A stretch of 64,000 nucleotides of DNA from Nonomuraea rhodomycinica (GCF_013363995.1 NZ_JABWGO010000001.1:1745222-1809221); one strand, 5' to 3'. Counted from the first letter of the stretch, positions 16,337 through 24,739 are shown. Translations and numbers: made by a program. Notes: generated by a model not told the origin, from the letters alone.

Positions 16337-18106
16337 GTGGCTCAACTGCGCATCGCCCTGGCACAGACCAACCCCACCGTAGGAGACCTCAGCGGCAACG
16401 CCGGCAAGCTCGTCGCCTGGACCCGCGACGCCGCCGACCGCGGCGCCCACCTCGTGGTGTTCACCGAGATGTTCCTCACCGGGTACCCGGTCGAGGACCT
16501 GGTGCTGCGCACGTCGTTCGTGGACGCCAGCATCGGGGCGCTCCGGGAGACGGCCGCCCGGCTGCGCGACGAGGGGCTCGGCGAGCTGCCTGTGGTCGTC
16601 GGCTACGTCGACCGGGCCGGGCTGGCGCCGCGCGTCGGCCAGCCCAAGGGCGCGCCGCTCGACGCCGCCGCGCTCCTCCACCGCGGCGAGGTGGTGACCT
16701 GCACGGCCAAGCACCACCTGCCCAACTACGGCGTCTTCGACGAGTACCGCTACTTCGTCCGCGGCGACCGGCTGCCCGTCTTCCGGCTGCACGGCGTGGA
16801 CGTGGCCGTCGCCGTCTGCGAGGACCTCTGGCAGGAGGGCGGCCCCGTGTCCGTCGTCGGCCGGGCCGGCGCCGGGCTGCTCGTCGTGCCGAACGCCTCG
16901 CCGTACGAGAAGGAGAAGGACGACGTCCGGCTGGAGCTGTGCGCGCGGCGGGCGCGCGAGGCCGGGTGCGCCCTCGTGTACGCCAACCAGGTCGGCGGCC
17001 AGGACGAGCTGGTCTTCGACGGCGACTCGCTGGTGGTGGACGCCTCGGGCGAGCTGGTCGCGCGGGCCGGGCAGTTCCGCGAGGAGCTGCTCACCGTGGA
17101 CCTCGACCTGCCGGTGTCGGACGCCGAGCCCGGCCGGTACCCGTTCGACGCGGGCGACGGGTCCACGATCACCGTGGAGCGGCTGGTGCTGTCGTCCGAG
17201 CCCGTCCCGCCGTACGAGCCGGAGCCCCCGGTCGTCGCGGACCGGCTCGACCTGCACGCCGAGGTCTACTCGGCGCTGGTGCTCGCCGTGCGCGACTACG
17301 TGGCCAAGAACGGCTTCCAGTCGGTCATCCTCGGCCTGTCCGGCGGCATCGACTCGGCGCTGACCGCGACCATCGCCTCCGACGCCGTCGGCCCCGACCG
17401 GGTCCACGTGGTGCTCATGCCGTCCCGCTACTCCTCCGACCACTCGCTCGCCGACGCCGAGGAGCTGGTGCGCCGCCAGGGCGTCAACGCCCGCGTCGTC
17501 CCCATCGCCGACATCGTGGACGCGTTCGAGAAGGAGATCGAGCTGTCCGGCCTGGCCGCCGAGAACCTCCAGGCGCGCGTCCGCGGCATGATCCTCATGG
17601 GCCTGTCCAACGAGCACGGCCACCTGGTGCTCACCACCGGGAACAAGAGCGAGCTGGCCACCGGCTACTCCACCCTCTACGGCGACTCGGCGGGCGGCTT
17701 CGCCCCGATCAAGGACGTGCCGAAGACGATGGTGTGGGAGCTGTCGCGGTGGCGCAACGAGCACAGCGACCCGTCGTTCCTGCTGCGCGCCGAACGGCCC
17801 GTGCCGGAGAACTCCATCACCAAGGAGCCCAGCGCCGAGCTGCGTCCCGACCAGCGCGACACCGACTCGCTGCCGCCGTACGAGGTGCTGGACCGGCTCC
17901 TCGACGACTACGTCGAGAAGGACATGGGCTCGCGGGAGCTCATCGCGGCGGGGCACGACCCCGAGCTGGTGGCGCGGGTGATCCGGCTGGTGGACCTGGC
18001 CGAGTACAAGCGGCGCCAGTACCCGCCGGGGCCGAAGATCACCCCGAAGAACTTCGGCCGCGACCGCCGCCTGCCCATCACCAACCGCTGGCGCGAGACC
18101 ACCTGA
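16337..18106 (+). CDS. nadE: Glutamine-dependent NAD+ synthetase
   Basis: 589 residues from the GTG at 16337. It joins an N-terminal nitrilase-type glutaminase (catalytic Glu44 in FTEMFLTGYP, Lys125 in TAKHHLPNYG, Cys161 in VCEDLW) to a C-terminal synthetase with the PP-loop SGGIDS at residues 335-340 and the later TGNKSELATGYSTLYGD. It amidates nicotinic acid adenine dinucleotide with ATP and glutamine, the last step of NAD synthesis in the cytoplasm. Length and motifs match the single-chain bacterial form. A strong hairpin follows the stop, so it is a single transcription unit. Confidence 0.96.
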   Translation: MAQLRIALAQTNPTVGDLSGNAGKLVAWTRDAADRGAHLVVFTEMFLTGYPVEDLVLRTSFVDASIGALRETAARLRDEGLGELPVVVGYVDRAGLAPRVGQPKGAPLDAAALLHRGEVVTCTAKHHLPNYGVFDEYRYFVRGDRLPVFRLHGVDVAVAVCEDLWQEGGPVSVVGRAGAGLLVVPNASPYEKEKDDVRLELCARRAREAGCALVYANQVGGQDELVFDGDSLVVDASGELVARAGQFREELLTVDLDLPVSDAEPGRYPFDAGDGSTITVERLVLSSEPVPPYEPEPPVVADRLDLHAEVYSALVLAVRDYVAKNGFQSVILGLSGGIDSALTATIASDAVGPDRVHVVLMPSRYSSDHSLADAEELVRRQGVNARVVPIADIVDAFEKEIELSGLAAENLQARVRGMILMGLSNEHGHLVLTTGNKSELATGYSTLYGDSAGGFAPIKDVPKTMVWELSRWRNEHSDPSFLLRAERPVPENSITKEPSAELRPDQRDTDSLPPYEVLDRLLDDYVEKDMGSRELIAAGHDPELVARVIRLVDLAEYKRRQYPPGPKITPKNFGRDRRLPITNRWRETT

Positions 18107-18130
18107 CCCCTCCGACCCCTCCGTGGCCTC

Positions 18131-18161
18131 GGCCGCGTTCCGTCACCTGCCGAACGCGGCC
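18131..18161 (+). terminator. Terminator hairpin after nadE
   Basis: A perfect 10-bp stem, GGCCGCGTTC (18131-18140) with GAACGCGGCC (18152-18161), encloses an 11-base loop 25 bases after the nadE stop. No U-run follows, as is usual in actinomycetes. Confidence 0.75.
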
Positions 18162-18241
18162 GCCGGCCGAAGGTCACCCATGCAACAGTTCCGCCGCCTC
18201 GTCCCTCTCAGCGGTAAAGGACCGACGAAGGGCGGCGAGTT

Positions 18242-18742
18242 TTGGAGGCAGACACCCGTTTCGCGGAGTTCGTCGCTGAACGTGGCGACGCGCTGCTGCG
18301 CTACGGCTACATGCTGGCCGGCAATCCGCACGACGCGGCCGACCTCACGCAGGAGGCGCTGCTGAAGCTGCGCGGCGCCTGGCCCCGGCTGCGGCACAAG
18401 GACAGCCCCGAGAGCTACGCCCGCACCACGATGGCCCGGCTGCACATCGCCACCTGGCGGCTGCGCCGGCGCGAGCTGCTCGCCTGGGAGCTGCCGGAGC
18501 TCGAACACCACGACCGGTTGCCCGGCGGCGACGAGCGCAGGATGTGGCAGGCGCTGGCCGGCCTGCCGCGCAAGCAGCGCGCGGTGCTGGTGCTGCGCTA
18601 CTACGAGCAGCTCGACGACGCCGAGATCGCCGCCGTGCTGGGGATCTCGCGCGGGACCGTGCGCAGTCAGGCCGCACGCGCCCTGGACAAACTCCGCGCC
18701 GCCATCCCGTCCGAGCCGATGACGAGGGGGAACGCCCGATGA
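18242..18742 (+). CDS. SigE-family ECF sigma factor
   Basis: 166 residues, probably from TTG at 18242. Region 2 is seen in FVAERGDALLRYGYMLAGNPHDAADLTQEALLKL, and region 4 in LPRKQRAVLVLRYYEQLDDAEIAAVLGISRGTVRSQ. This matches the short SigE family of actinobacterial ECF factors, which direct RNA polymerase to a small regulon. Its stop overlaps the next gene by ATGA, so both are made together; that product has one membrane segment and an extracytoplasmic propeller and is the natural candidate for a regulator of this sigma factor. Confidence 0.85.
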   Translation: MEADTRFAEFVAERGDALLRYGYMLAGNPHDAADLTQEALLKLRGAWPRLRHKDSPESYARTTMARLHIATWRLRRRELLAWELPELEHHDRLPGGDERRMWQALAGLPRKQRAVLVLRYYEQLDDAEIAAVLGISRGTVRSQAARALDKLRAAIPSEPMTRGNAR

Positions 18743-19932
18743 CCGACGTCGAGGACACGCTGCGCAGCACGTTCGGGCAGGCGGAGGACCACGCGCCCCG
18801 GCTGCCCGCGACGCTGGCCGAGCGGCTGGTGGTGGTTCACCGGCGCAGGAGGCGGCGGGCCAGGACGGCGCTGGCCGCCGCGGCGGTCGTGCTGGCCGTG
18901 GGCGCGACGTTCGCCGTGACGCGCGGCGGCGACACCATCACCGCCGTGACCGCCGCGCAGCCGCTCTCCCCGAAGCCGGACGCGCCCGTGGAGCAGGTCT
19001 GGCCGCAGGCCGTGCTGGAGGCTCCGGCGAAGGGACCCGGCGGCCTGGAGTGGCGGGCGGACACGCTCATCGACGACCGTACGGCGCTGATGGTGACCGC
19101 GGCCGCGGACGCCGGGTGGGCGGCCGCCCTGTACGCGTACGACCTGGACAGCGGCGCGTCACGCGAGATCGTCACCTTCCCGCGGCCCGGGGACGAGAAC
19201 GGCTACGCCCACGGGTTCGCCGTGGGCGGCGGGCACGTCGTCTGGTGGACCGGCAGCAAGGACCGCGTCGCCAGCCTGTGGACCGTCCCCGTGGACGGCG
19301 GGAAGCCGCGGCTCCTCGGCACCCGGAGCATCAAGGAGGGCGACGGCAGCGGGATCGACAGGATGGCCGTCGCCGGCGACAGGCTCGTCTTCTCGCTCTA
19401 CACCGGCGGGGTCTTCTCCGTCCCCCTCGCGGGCGGCACGGTCGAGCCGGTCGGGGGAGGCGCCGGGATGCACCTGCTCTCCTGGCCGTGGATCGGCACG
19501 CCCGGGCCGGGCGGCGAGCCCCACGGCACCGTGTACGCCCGCATCGTGAACGTCGAGACCGGCGAGACCAGGACGGCCGTCACGGAGCCCGGCGAGCAGA
19601 TCCAGATCTGCGGCGTGACGCTCTGCGTCGGCCGGAGCGCCGAGGGCCGGAGCATCGTCCGGCACCGGGACGGCTCCGCGTCCAAGTCCCTGCCGGGGCA
19701 GGTGGCGCTCATGGAACCGCCGACGCAGGACCGCTTCTTCGTCTCCATCTACGGCGACGGCCGCCCGGAGGGTGTGGGGCTCTACGACGTGGACACCGGC
19801 GCGTCGGGCGACCTCGGCTTCCGGGCCGAGGGCCAGATGATGCGCCTGCCGTTCGGCGAACCGACCGGCCGGCTCCTCAGCTACAAGCGGGGTGACCGGC
19901 TCCACCTGATCGACCTGTCCAGGATCCGATGA
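18739..19932 (+). CDS. Membrane-anchored propeller protein paired with the sigma factor
   Basis: 397 residues from the ATG in the ATGA overlap. Residues 1-40 are cytoplasmic and Arg-rich (RRRRRRARTALAAAA), one membrane segment follows (about 42-62), and the rest is extracytoplasmic with beta-propeller-like repeats (LYAYDLDSGASREIV, LWTVPVDGGKPRLL, GLYDVDTGASGDLG). The cytoplasmic N-terminus is short and lacks a recognisable zinc anti-sigma motif, so its action on the sigma factor is inferred from the operon only. Two Cys (QICGVTLCVG) could form a disulphide outside the cell. The family is common behind SigE-type genes in actinomycetes. Confidence 0.75.
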   Translation: MTDVEDTLRSTFGQAEDHAPRLPATLAERLVVVHRRRRRRARTALAAAAVVLAVGATFAVTRGGDTITAVTAAQPLSPKPDAPVEQVWPQAVLEAPAKGPGGLEWRADTLIDDRTALMVTAAADAGWAAALYAYDLDSGASREIVTFPRPGDENGYAHGFAVGGGHVVWWTGSKDRVASLWTVPVDGGKPRLLGTRSIKEGDGSGIDRMAVAGDRLVFSLYTGGVFSVPLAGGTVEPVGGGAGMHLLSWPWIGTPGPGGEPHGTVYARIVNVETGETRTAVTEPGEQIQICGVTLCVGRSAEGRSIVRHRDGSASKSLPGQVALMEPPTQDRFFVSIYGDGRPEGVGLYDVDTGASGDLGFRAEGQMMRLPFGEPTGRLLSYKRGDRLHLIDLSRIR

Positions 19933-20043
19933 CGCCGGCGCCGGCGGGAGACGGGTCGGCCGGTTCCGCACCCCGGGCGGGTGCGGCCCCCCGCCCGCCG
20001 GTGCGCCGAGGGGCGGCCGGGGGGCGGCCGGGGGGCGGTCGGA

Positions 20044-20098
20044 GGGCGGTCGCGGGGCGGTCGCGGGGCGGTCGCGGGGCGGTCGCAGGGCGGTCGCA
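20044..20098. repeat. 11-bp tandem array at the end of acdS
   Basis: Five adjacent copies of GGGCGGTCGCG (the last two end in A) occupy 20044-20098 and stop 5 bases before the acdS stop codon (20104-20106). Related G-rich copies extend back to about 20010. The interval 19933-20103 holds nothing else recognisable. Confidence 0.8.
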
Positions 20099-20103
20099 GG
20101 GGC

Positions 20104-21111
20104 TCAGCGGAAGACGCCGCTGTAGGCGTTGAGGGCGGGCTGGCCGCCGAGGTGGGCGTACAGCACCGTGGAGTCGCGCGGGATCTCCCCGCCGCGCACG
20201 AGGTCGACCAGGCCGGCCATGGACTTGCCCTCGTAGACCGGGTCGAGGATCACGCCCTCGAGGCGGCCGGTGAGCCGGATGGCGTCCACGGTGGAGCGGA
20301 CGGGGACGCCGTACAGGTCGCCGGCCCAGCCCTCCAGCAGGGTGATCTCGTCGTCGCGCAGGTCGCGGCCGAGGCCGATGAGCTCGGCCGTGGCACGGGC
20401 GATCTTCTCGACCTGGGCGCGGGTCTCGGCGGGCTTGGCCGAGGCGTCGATGCCGACGACGCGGCGGGGACGGTCCTGACCGGCGAAGCCGGCGATCATG
20501 CCCGCCTGGGTGCTGCCGGTCACGCTGCACACCACGATCGTGTCGAAGAAGACGCCCAGCTCCTCCTCCTGCCGCCGCACCTCCTCCGCCCAGCCGGCGA
20601 AGCCCAGCCCGCCGAGGGGGTGGTCGGAGGCCCCGGCGGGGATCGCGTAGGGGGTGCCGCCGGCCGCCCGGACGTCGTCCAGGGCCTGCTGCCAGCTCTC
20701 CTTGAACCCGATGCCGAAGCCCGCCTGGACCAGCCGCACGTCCGCGCCCATGATCCGGGACAGCAGGATGTTGCCGACCTTGTCGTTGACCGGGTCGGGC
20801 CAGTCCACCCAGCTCTCCTGCACCAGGACGGCCTTCAGCCCGGCCTTGGCGGCGGCCGCGGCGACCTGGCGGGTGTGGTTGGACTGCACGCCGCCGATGG
20901 TGACGAGCGTGTCGGCGCCGCGGGCCAGCGCGTCGGCGACGAGGTACTCCAGCTTGCGGGTCTTGTTGCCGCCGAACGCCAGGCCGCTGTTGCAGTCCTC
21001 GCGCTTGGCCCAGACGCGGGCGCCGCCGAGGTGGTCGCTCAGCCGGTCCAGCGGGTGGACGGGGCTGGGCCCGAACAGCAGCGGGTAGCGCGGGAAGTCG
21101 TCGAGGGACAT
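20104..21111 (-). CDS. acdS: 1-aminocyclopropane-1-carboxylate deaminase
   Basis: 335 residues, the standard length. The enzyme is PLP-dependent (tryptophan-synthase-beta-like fold), with PLP Lys50 in [10 protein letters not shown] and the base-stacking/nucleophile segment GVQSNHTR (Ser77). Residues that separate true ACC deaminases from D-cysteine desulfhydrases appear to be present (VYEGKS and HLGG near the C-terminus). It converts ACC, the plant ethylene precursor, to 2-oxobutyrate and ammonia. This suggests contact with plants or use of ACC as a nitrogen source. It follows a GntR regulator by 25 bp on the same strand, so the two are probably one operon. Confidence 0.92.
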   Translation of the reverse strand: MSLDDFPRYPLLFGPSPVHPLDRLSDHLGGARVWAKREDCNSGLAFGGNKTRKLEYLVADALARGADTLVTIGGVQSNHTRQVAAAAAKAGLKAVLVQESWVDWPDPVNDKVGNILLSRIMGADVRLVQAGFGIGFKESWQQALDDVRAAGGTPYAIPAGASDHPLGGLGFAGWAEEVRRQEEELGVFFDTIVVCSVTGSTQAGMIAGFAGQDRPRRVVGIDASAKPAETRAQVEKIARATAELIGLGRDLRDDEITLLEGWAGDLYGVPVRSTVDAIRLTGRLEGVILDPVYEGKSMAGLVDLVRGGEIPRDSTVLYAHLGGQPALNAYSGVFR

Positions 21112-21136
21112 CGGTCACTCCTTGCCTGGTGGTGTC

Positions 21137-21805
21137 TCACGGCTCGTCGGGGAGGGCGTCGAGGAGGGGTTCGAGGGTCTCCCAGTTGGCGCGGGTGGCG
21201 GCCGCCGCGCCCTCGGCGTCGCCCGCCGCGCACAGCGCGATGATCCGCTCGTGCTGCGCCACCGAGCGCCGGCCGCTCAGCGAGGAGAAGCGCAGCCGTT
21301 CCAGCCGCCGCAGCATCGGTGTGAACTGCTCCAGGACGGAGCGGATGGCCGCGTTGGCGCTGGCCGTCACCAGGACGCCGTGGAAGTCGTCGTCGGCGGC
21401 GATCGCCGCCTCGACGTCGTCGCGGCGCAGCGCGTCGGCGAAGCGCTCGTTGGCGGCGCGCATGGCGTCCAGCTCGGCGGCCGACAGGCCGGGCAGCGCC
21501 TCGCGTACGGCGAGCTCGTGCATGGCGGCGGTCACGGACCGGGCCGCGCGGGCGGCCCGCACGTCGAGCGGGCTGACGATCGTGTAGCGGCCGGGCTTGG
21601 TGCGCACGAGACCGGCCTGCTCCAGCCGCGCCAGCGCCTCGCGTACGGGGGTGCGGCTGACGCCGAGCCACTCCACGAGGTCGCCGTCGCTGAGGCGCTC
21701 GCCGGGCGCGAGGGTGCCGTCGACGATGGCGTCGCGGATCGCCCGGTAGGCGTCGTCACGCAGGAGGGATCGGGAGACGAACCCGCGTCTCTTCGGAACC
21801 GGCAT
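21137..21805 (-). CDS. GntR (FadR-type) regulator of the acdS operon
   Basis: 222 residues from the ATG at 21805; an in-frame ATG at 21853 would add 16 residues. The N-terminal winged helix is AYRAIRDAIVDGTLAPGERLSDGDLVEWLGVSRTPVREALARLEQAGLV, followed by an all-helical FCD effector domain (DDDFHGVLVTASANAAI, VAQHERIIALCAAGD) with a metal-binding-type His pattern. It probably represses itself and acdS and responds to ACC or a related acid. A perfect 18-bp palindrome overlaps its start codon, and no ribosome site precedes the start, so leaderless translation is possible. Confidence 0.88.
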   Translation of the reverse strand: MPVPKRRGFVSRSLLRDDAYRAIRDAIVDGTLAPGERLSDGDLVEWLGVSRTPVREALARLEQAGLVRTKPGRYTIVSPLDVRAARAARSVTAAMHELAVREALPGLSAAELDAMRAANERFADALRRDDVEAAIAADDDFHGVLVTASANAAIRSVLEQFTPMLRRLERLRFSSLSGRRSVAQHERIIALCAAGDAEGAAAATRANWETLEPLLDALPDEP

Positions 21806-22151
21806 GCAATATATTGCATGTTGCGGGGCCGAGCTTGTCAATGCCGACCACATGACCGAAGGCGCAGGCGGAGCCGCCTTGAGCGTGCAGTCCCAGCCGG
21901 TGCCGCGGACATTCCGGCCAGACCACCCGGCAGACCTCCATGAGGCACTCCTGCAAGCCCTCCGCCGCCGACCAGAGGACGTCTAAGTACTTTCCGTCCC
22001 GCAGGCCCACGTACGGCCCGCCGCCGGGCACCTCGACCACCCGGAACCCGTACCGGGCGCGCAACTCGGGATCGAGGTCGCCGAGGACCGTCGCCAGCGC
22101 CTCCACCAGCCGCCCCGCCTCGTCTTCCGGTGCCGCGTCGCGCCCGCCCAT
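21756..22151 (-). CDS. Conserved hypothetical protein
   Basis: 131 residues from the ATG at 22151, preceded by GGGGAGGGG about 9 bases upstream (ATG at 22175 possible). The sequence starts with an acidic helix (RLVEALATVLGDLDPELRARYGF) and continues VVEVPGGGPYVGLRDGKYLDVLW, then VWPECPRHRLGLHAQ and SACAFGHVVG. The Cys/His residues of the second half could bind a metal. I do not recognise a named family. Its last 50 bp overlap the start of the gntR gene in another frame, and the GntR palindrome lies inside its 3' end, so the two may be read from one or two promoters. Confidence 0.55.
   Translation of the reverse strand: MGGRDAAPEDEAGRLVEALATVLGDLDPELRARYGFRVVEVPGGGPYVGLRDGKYLDVLWSAAEGLQECLMEVCRVVWPECPRHRLGLHAQGGSACAFGHVVGIDKLGPATCNILHAGSEETRVRLPIPPA
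21803..21820. promoter_or_regulatory. Perfect 18-bp palindrome, candidate GntR operator
   Basis: CATGCAATATATTGCATG is a perfect palindrome and strikingly AT-rich for this genome. Its first three bases are the complement of the gntR start codon, so a bound protein would block initiation of the gntR-acdS transcript or its translation. The size and symmetry fit a FadR-type GntR dimer. Confidence 0.75.
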
Positions 22152-22260
22152 CTCCCTCGTCCCCTCCCCGCCCATCGGCGCCGGCCAGGCCGAAAACCGA
22201 AGGCAACCGATCCCCGCCGGTGACCGAAATAAGGATTACGCTGGATAACTGGGGGATCTC

Positions 22261-22413
22261 ATGAACATCGGCTTCTTTCTCATTGTCCTGATCGCCGTGG
22301 CGATCGTCTTCAGCATGGGTTTCCTGCTCGTCGAGACGGTCCTCAAGATGGTGCGCGACGAGAGCTGGAACGTGGGCGCCCGCGCCGAGCGTCACCGTCC
22401 GCTGCGCAAGTGA
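22261..22413 (+). CDS. Small single-span membrane protein
   Basis: 50 residues: MNIGFFLIVLIAVAIVFSMG starts a membrane segment reaching about residue 28, followed by a charged, probably cytoplasmic tail (KMVRDESWNVGARAERHRPL). GGGGGA at 22251-22256 lies 4 bases before the ATG, and codon use matches the genome. The function is unknown. An AT-richer stretch at about 22225-22250 may be its promoter. It is too short for most gene finders and stands alone, divergent from the hypothetical gene at 21756-22151. Confidence 0.65.
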   Translation: MNIGFFLIVLIAVAIVFSMGFLLVETVLKMVRDESWNVGARAERHRPLRK

Positions 22414-22568
22414 CGCGCCGGAGGGCGGCCGCCCGACCCGCCGCCCGGCCCGGTCGCGGGCCGGGGGCGGCCGAGGGTGACGCACGGTCCCTGGCCCCCA
22501 CCGCCCGCTTACGCCACCTGCGCGCGCGGGCCTGCCGCATCAAGACGTTCGCGCTCCATGCCGCCCGT

Positions 22569-22603
22569 GCGTTTGTTAAAGTGAACGCATGGTTCATCTG
22601 AAC
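22569..22603 (+). promoter_or_regulatory. Promoter/operator over the alaX start
   Basis: GCGTT (22569-22573) and AACGC (22584-22588) form an inverted repeat that abuts the ATG. TGAAC (22582-22586), GTTCA (22592-22596) and TGAAC (22599-22603) form alternating half-sites centred on the start codon. TTAAAGT at about 22577-22583 could be a -10 placing the transcription start at the ATG (leaderless mRNA). The Xre/cupin regulator encoded downstream is the obvious candidate binder. Confidence 0.5.
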
Positions 22604-23326
22604 AGCCCCCTGCAGGAATCCCTCTACCTGGAGGACACGTACCTGACCGGGATCAGCAGCCCCGTGGCCGCGACCGGGCGTGACGAGGACGGCGGGGCGT
22701 GGGTCGCGCTGCGGCGCAACATCTTCCACCCCCAGGGCGGCGGGCAGCCCGCCGACCAGGGCCGGGTCGGCGCGTACGAGGTGACACCCGCGCGCCACGC
22801 CGCGACCGGCCTGGTGGTGCTGCGGGCCGGGGACGGCGCCGGCGACGGGCTCGGCGACCTGGCGGAGGGCGACCTCGTGGAGGCCCGCGTCGACGCGGAT
22901 CTGCGCCTGCTGCACGCCGCGCTGCACACCGCCGGCCACCTGGTGGAGGCGGCGGCGCGGGCCGAGGGCTGGAACATGACCGGCAACAACCACTTCCCCG
23001 GGCAGGCGCGCATCGAGCTCACCGCGCCCGAGGCCGGCGGCTCCCTGGCCGGGCCCGGGGAGCGGGAGGAGGCCGCCGACCGGCTGCGCGCGTTCGTGTC
23101 CGCCGCCGTGGCCGCCGACCTGCCGGTCATCGCCGGCCGCGATCCCGAGGGGCGCCGCGTCATCCGGCTGGGCGACCTGCACGCCGCTCCGTGCGGCGGC
23201 ACCCACGTGCGCTCGCTCGGCGACCTGGCGGAGGTGGTGATCTCGGGGGTGAAGGTGAAGAAGGGCCGCGTCCGCGTCTCCTACTCCGCCTCGCACCGCC
23301 CGGTCACCGCCGGGGCGGTCCGGTGA
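22589..23326 (+). CDS. Alanyl-tRNA editing protein, AlaX-like
   Basis: 245 residues. It corresponds to the editing half of alanyl-tRNA synthetase as a free protein. The zinc ligands are present as His113-x3-His117 in LHTAGHLV and Cys202-x3-His206 in PCGGTHV, and NIFHPQGGGQPADQG is the conserved N-terminal glycine-rich loop. It should hydrolyse mischarged Ser-tRNA(Ala) or Gly-tRNA(Ala) in trans, in the cytoplasm. The start has no ribosome site but lies next to a -10-like element, so leaderless translation is likely. The stop overlaps the next gene by 4 bp (GTGA). Confidence 0.88.
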   Translation: MVHLNSPLQESLYLEDTYLTGISSPVAATGRDEDGGAWVALRRNIFHPQGGGQPADQGRVGAYEVTPARHAATGLVVLRAGDGAGDGLGDLAEGDLVEARVDADLRLLHAALHTAGHLVEAAARAEGWNMTGNNHFPGQARIELTAPEAGGSLAGPGEREEAADRLRAFVSAAVAADLPVIAGRDPEGRRVIRLGDLHAAPCGGTHVRSLGDLAEVVISGVKVKKGRVRVSYSASHRPVTAGAVR

Positions 23327-23904
23327 GCGCGGCCCCGGGGCGTGACCGGCGGCCCGCCAGCGGGGCCGCCGCCGCGGCCGGCGCGCAGATCCAGCGCCGC
23401 CGCCTGCAACGCGGGATGAGCCAGGCCGAACTGGCCCGGCGCACCGGGCTGAGCAAGGCGACGCTGTCGCAGCTGGAGGCCGGTCTGGGCAACCCCACCG
23501 TCGACACCCTGGACGCCATCGCCGTCGCCCTGGCCGTCCCCCTCACCGACCTGCTGGCCCGCCACGCCGGCCCCGGCACCGTCCACCTGCCCTCGACGGC
23601 CGCCACGCCCGGCGAGCCCACGCGCGAGCTGCTGCGGCGCATCAGCGGCGGTCACAGCCTGGAGATCTGGCGGCTGCGGCTGCCGGCGGGCACCGCGGTC
23701 GACGGCGTGCCCCACGCGCCCGGCACCACCGAGCACCTGCTCGTGGCCCGTGGCCGCCTGCTCGCCGGCCCGTCCGACGACCCGCGCGACCTGGGGCCCG
23801 GCGACATGCTGGCCTTCGCCGGCGACGCGCCGCATCGCTACCGCACCAGCGACGAGGAGCCCGCCGACGTCACCGTCGTCATCGCCTCCCCCGCCGCCGG
23901 GTGA
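23323..23904 (+). CDS. Xre-family regulator with C-terminal cupin (alaX operon)
   Basis: 193 residues from the GTG in the GTGA overlap. Residues about 20-80 are an Xre helix-turn-helix (RRRLQRGMSQAELARRTGLSKATLSQLEAGLGNP), and about 110-190 a small cupin (HAPGTTEHLLVARGRLLAGP, LGPGDMLAF, DAPHRYRT). Such proteins sense amino acids or other small molecules through the cupin. It is translationally coupled to alaX and probably controls its promoter. A paralogue with the same length and layout lies at 61192-61773 beside ald and a racemase-like gene, so both may respond to amino-acid states. Confidence 0.87.
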   Translation: MSAAPGRDRRPASGAAAAAGAQIQRRRLQRGMSQAELARRTGLSKATLSQLEAGLGNPTVDTLDAIAVALAVPLTDLLARHAGPGTVHLPSTAATPGEPTRELLRRISGGHSLEIWRLRLPAGTAVDGVPHAPGTTEHLLVARGRLLAGPSDDPRDLGPGDMLAFAGDAPHRYRTSDEEPADVTVVIASPAAG

Positions 23905-23952
23905 GCGCCGGGCCAGGACGGGCGCCGGGCGCAGGATGGGTGCCGAGGAGGA

Positions 23953-24002
23953 GCGGCGCCCGCCCGGCCCCGCGGACCAAGCTCGGGCCGGGCGGGCGCC
24001 GC
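23953..24002. terminator. Strong bidirectional terminator hairpin
   Basis: An 18-bp perfect stem (23953-23970 with 23985-24002; core GGCGCCCGCCCGGCCC) encloses a 14-base loop. It lies between the convergent stops of the Xre/cupin gene and the superoxide dismutase gene. Confidence 0.85.
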
Positions 24003-24013
24003 CGGCAGGAGGG

Positions 24014-24616
24014 TCAGGCGCCGCGGGCGGCGTCGAACCGGGCGATGACGTCGTTCCAGTTGATCAGGCCCCACAGCTTCTCGACGTAGTCCGGGCGGAC
24101 GTTGCGGTACTGCAGGTAGTACGCGTGCTCCCAGGCGTCGAAGACGAGCAGCGGGGTGGTGTTCATGCCGACGTTGCCGTGGTGGTCGTAGACCTGCTCG
24201 ACCACCAGGCGGCGGCCCAGCGGCTCCCAGGCCAGCACGCCCCACCCGGAGCCCTGCACGGTGGCGGTGGCGGTGGTGAGCTGCTTCCGGAAGGCGTCGA
24301 AGGAGCCGAAGTGCTCGTCGATCGCCGCGCCGAGGTCGCCGTCGGGGCGGTCGCCGCCGTCGGGCGACAGGTTCTGCCAGAAGATGGTGTGCAGCACGTG
24401 TCCCGACAGGTTGAACGCGTACGTCTTCTCCAGCCCGACCAGGCCGCCGAACTCGCCCTTGTCACGGGCCTCGGCCAGCCGCTCCAGCGTGTCGTTGGCG
24501 CCCTTGACGTACGCGGCGTGGTGCTTGGCGTGGTGCAGCTCCAGGATCTCGCCGGTGATGGCGGGCTCCAGCGCTGCGTAGTCGTACGGCATGTCCGGCA
24601 GGGTGTACTGGCCCAT
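24014..24616 (-). CDS. sodF: Fe/Mn superoxide dismutase
   Basis: 200 residues from the ATG at 24616, chosen because GGAGGAG lies 9 bases upstream. The metal ligands are His28 (LELHHAKHH), the His of VLHTIFW, and the Asp and His of [13 protein letters not shown]. It dismutates superoxide to oxygen and hydrogen peroxide in the cytoplasm. Whether iron or manganese is used cannot be told safely, but a Nur-type box upstream argues for the iron-type enzyme that Streptomyces uses when nickel is scarce; the symbol is given on that basis. No signal peptide. It is a single gene ending in a strong terminator. Confidence 0.9.
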   Translation of the reverse strand: MGQYTLPDMPYDYAALEPAITGEILELHHAKHHAAYVKGANDTLERLAEARDKGEFGGLVGLEKTYAFNLSGHVLHTIFWQNLSPDGGDRPDGDLGAAIDEHFGSFDAFRKQLTTATATVQGSGWGVLAWEPLGRRLVVEQVYDHHGNVGMNTTPLLVFDAWEHAYYLQYRNVRPDYVEKLWGLINWNDVIARFDAARGA

Positions 24617-24648
24617 CGGCGCGCTCTCCTCCAACGATCCGTCGCTTA

Positions 24649-24665
24649 ATGCGAGTTATTTGCAA
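24649..24665 (-). promoter_or_regulatory. Candidate Nur box upstream of the superoxide dismutase gene
   Basis: ATGCGA-GTTAT-TTGCAA matches the 6-N5-6 layout of the Nur box (tTGCaA-N5-ttGCAA) described in Streptomyces, with one perfect half-site and 4 of 6 bases in the other. It lies 33 bases upstream of the start codon, so it could overlap the promoter, as needed for nickel-dependent repression. Confidence 0.5.
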
Positions 24666-24739
24666 TAGCGACATCAAAGCAGAAAGCCGGGGTCCGGTGC
24701 CAGCGCGCTCACGGGCGGATCCGGGGGGCCGGGGCGGCC

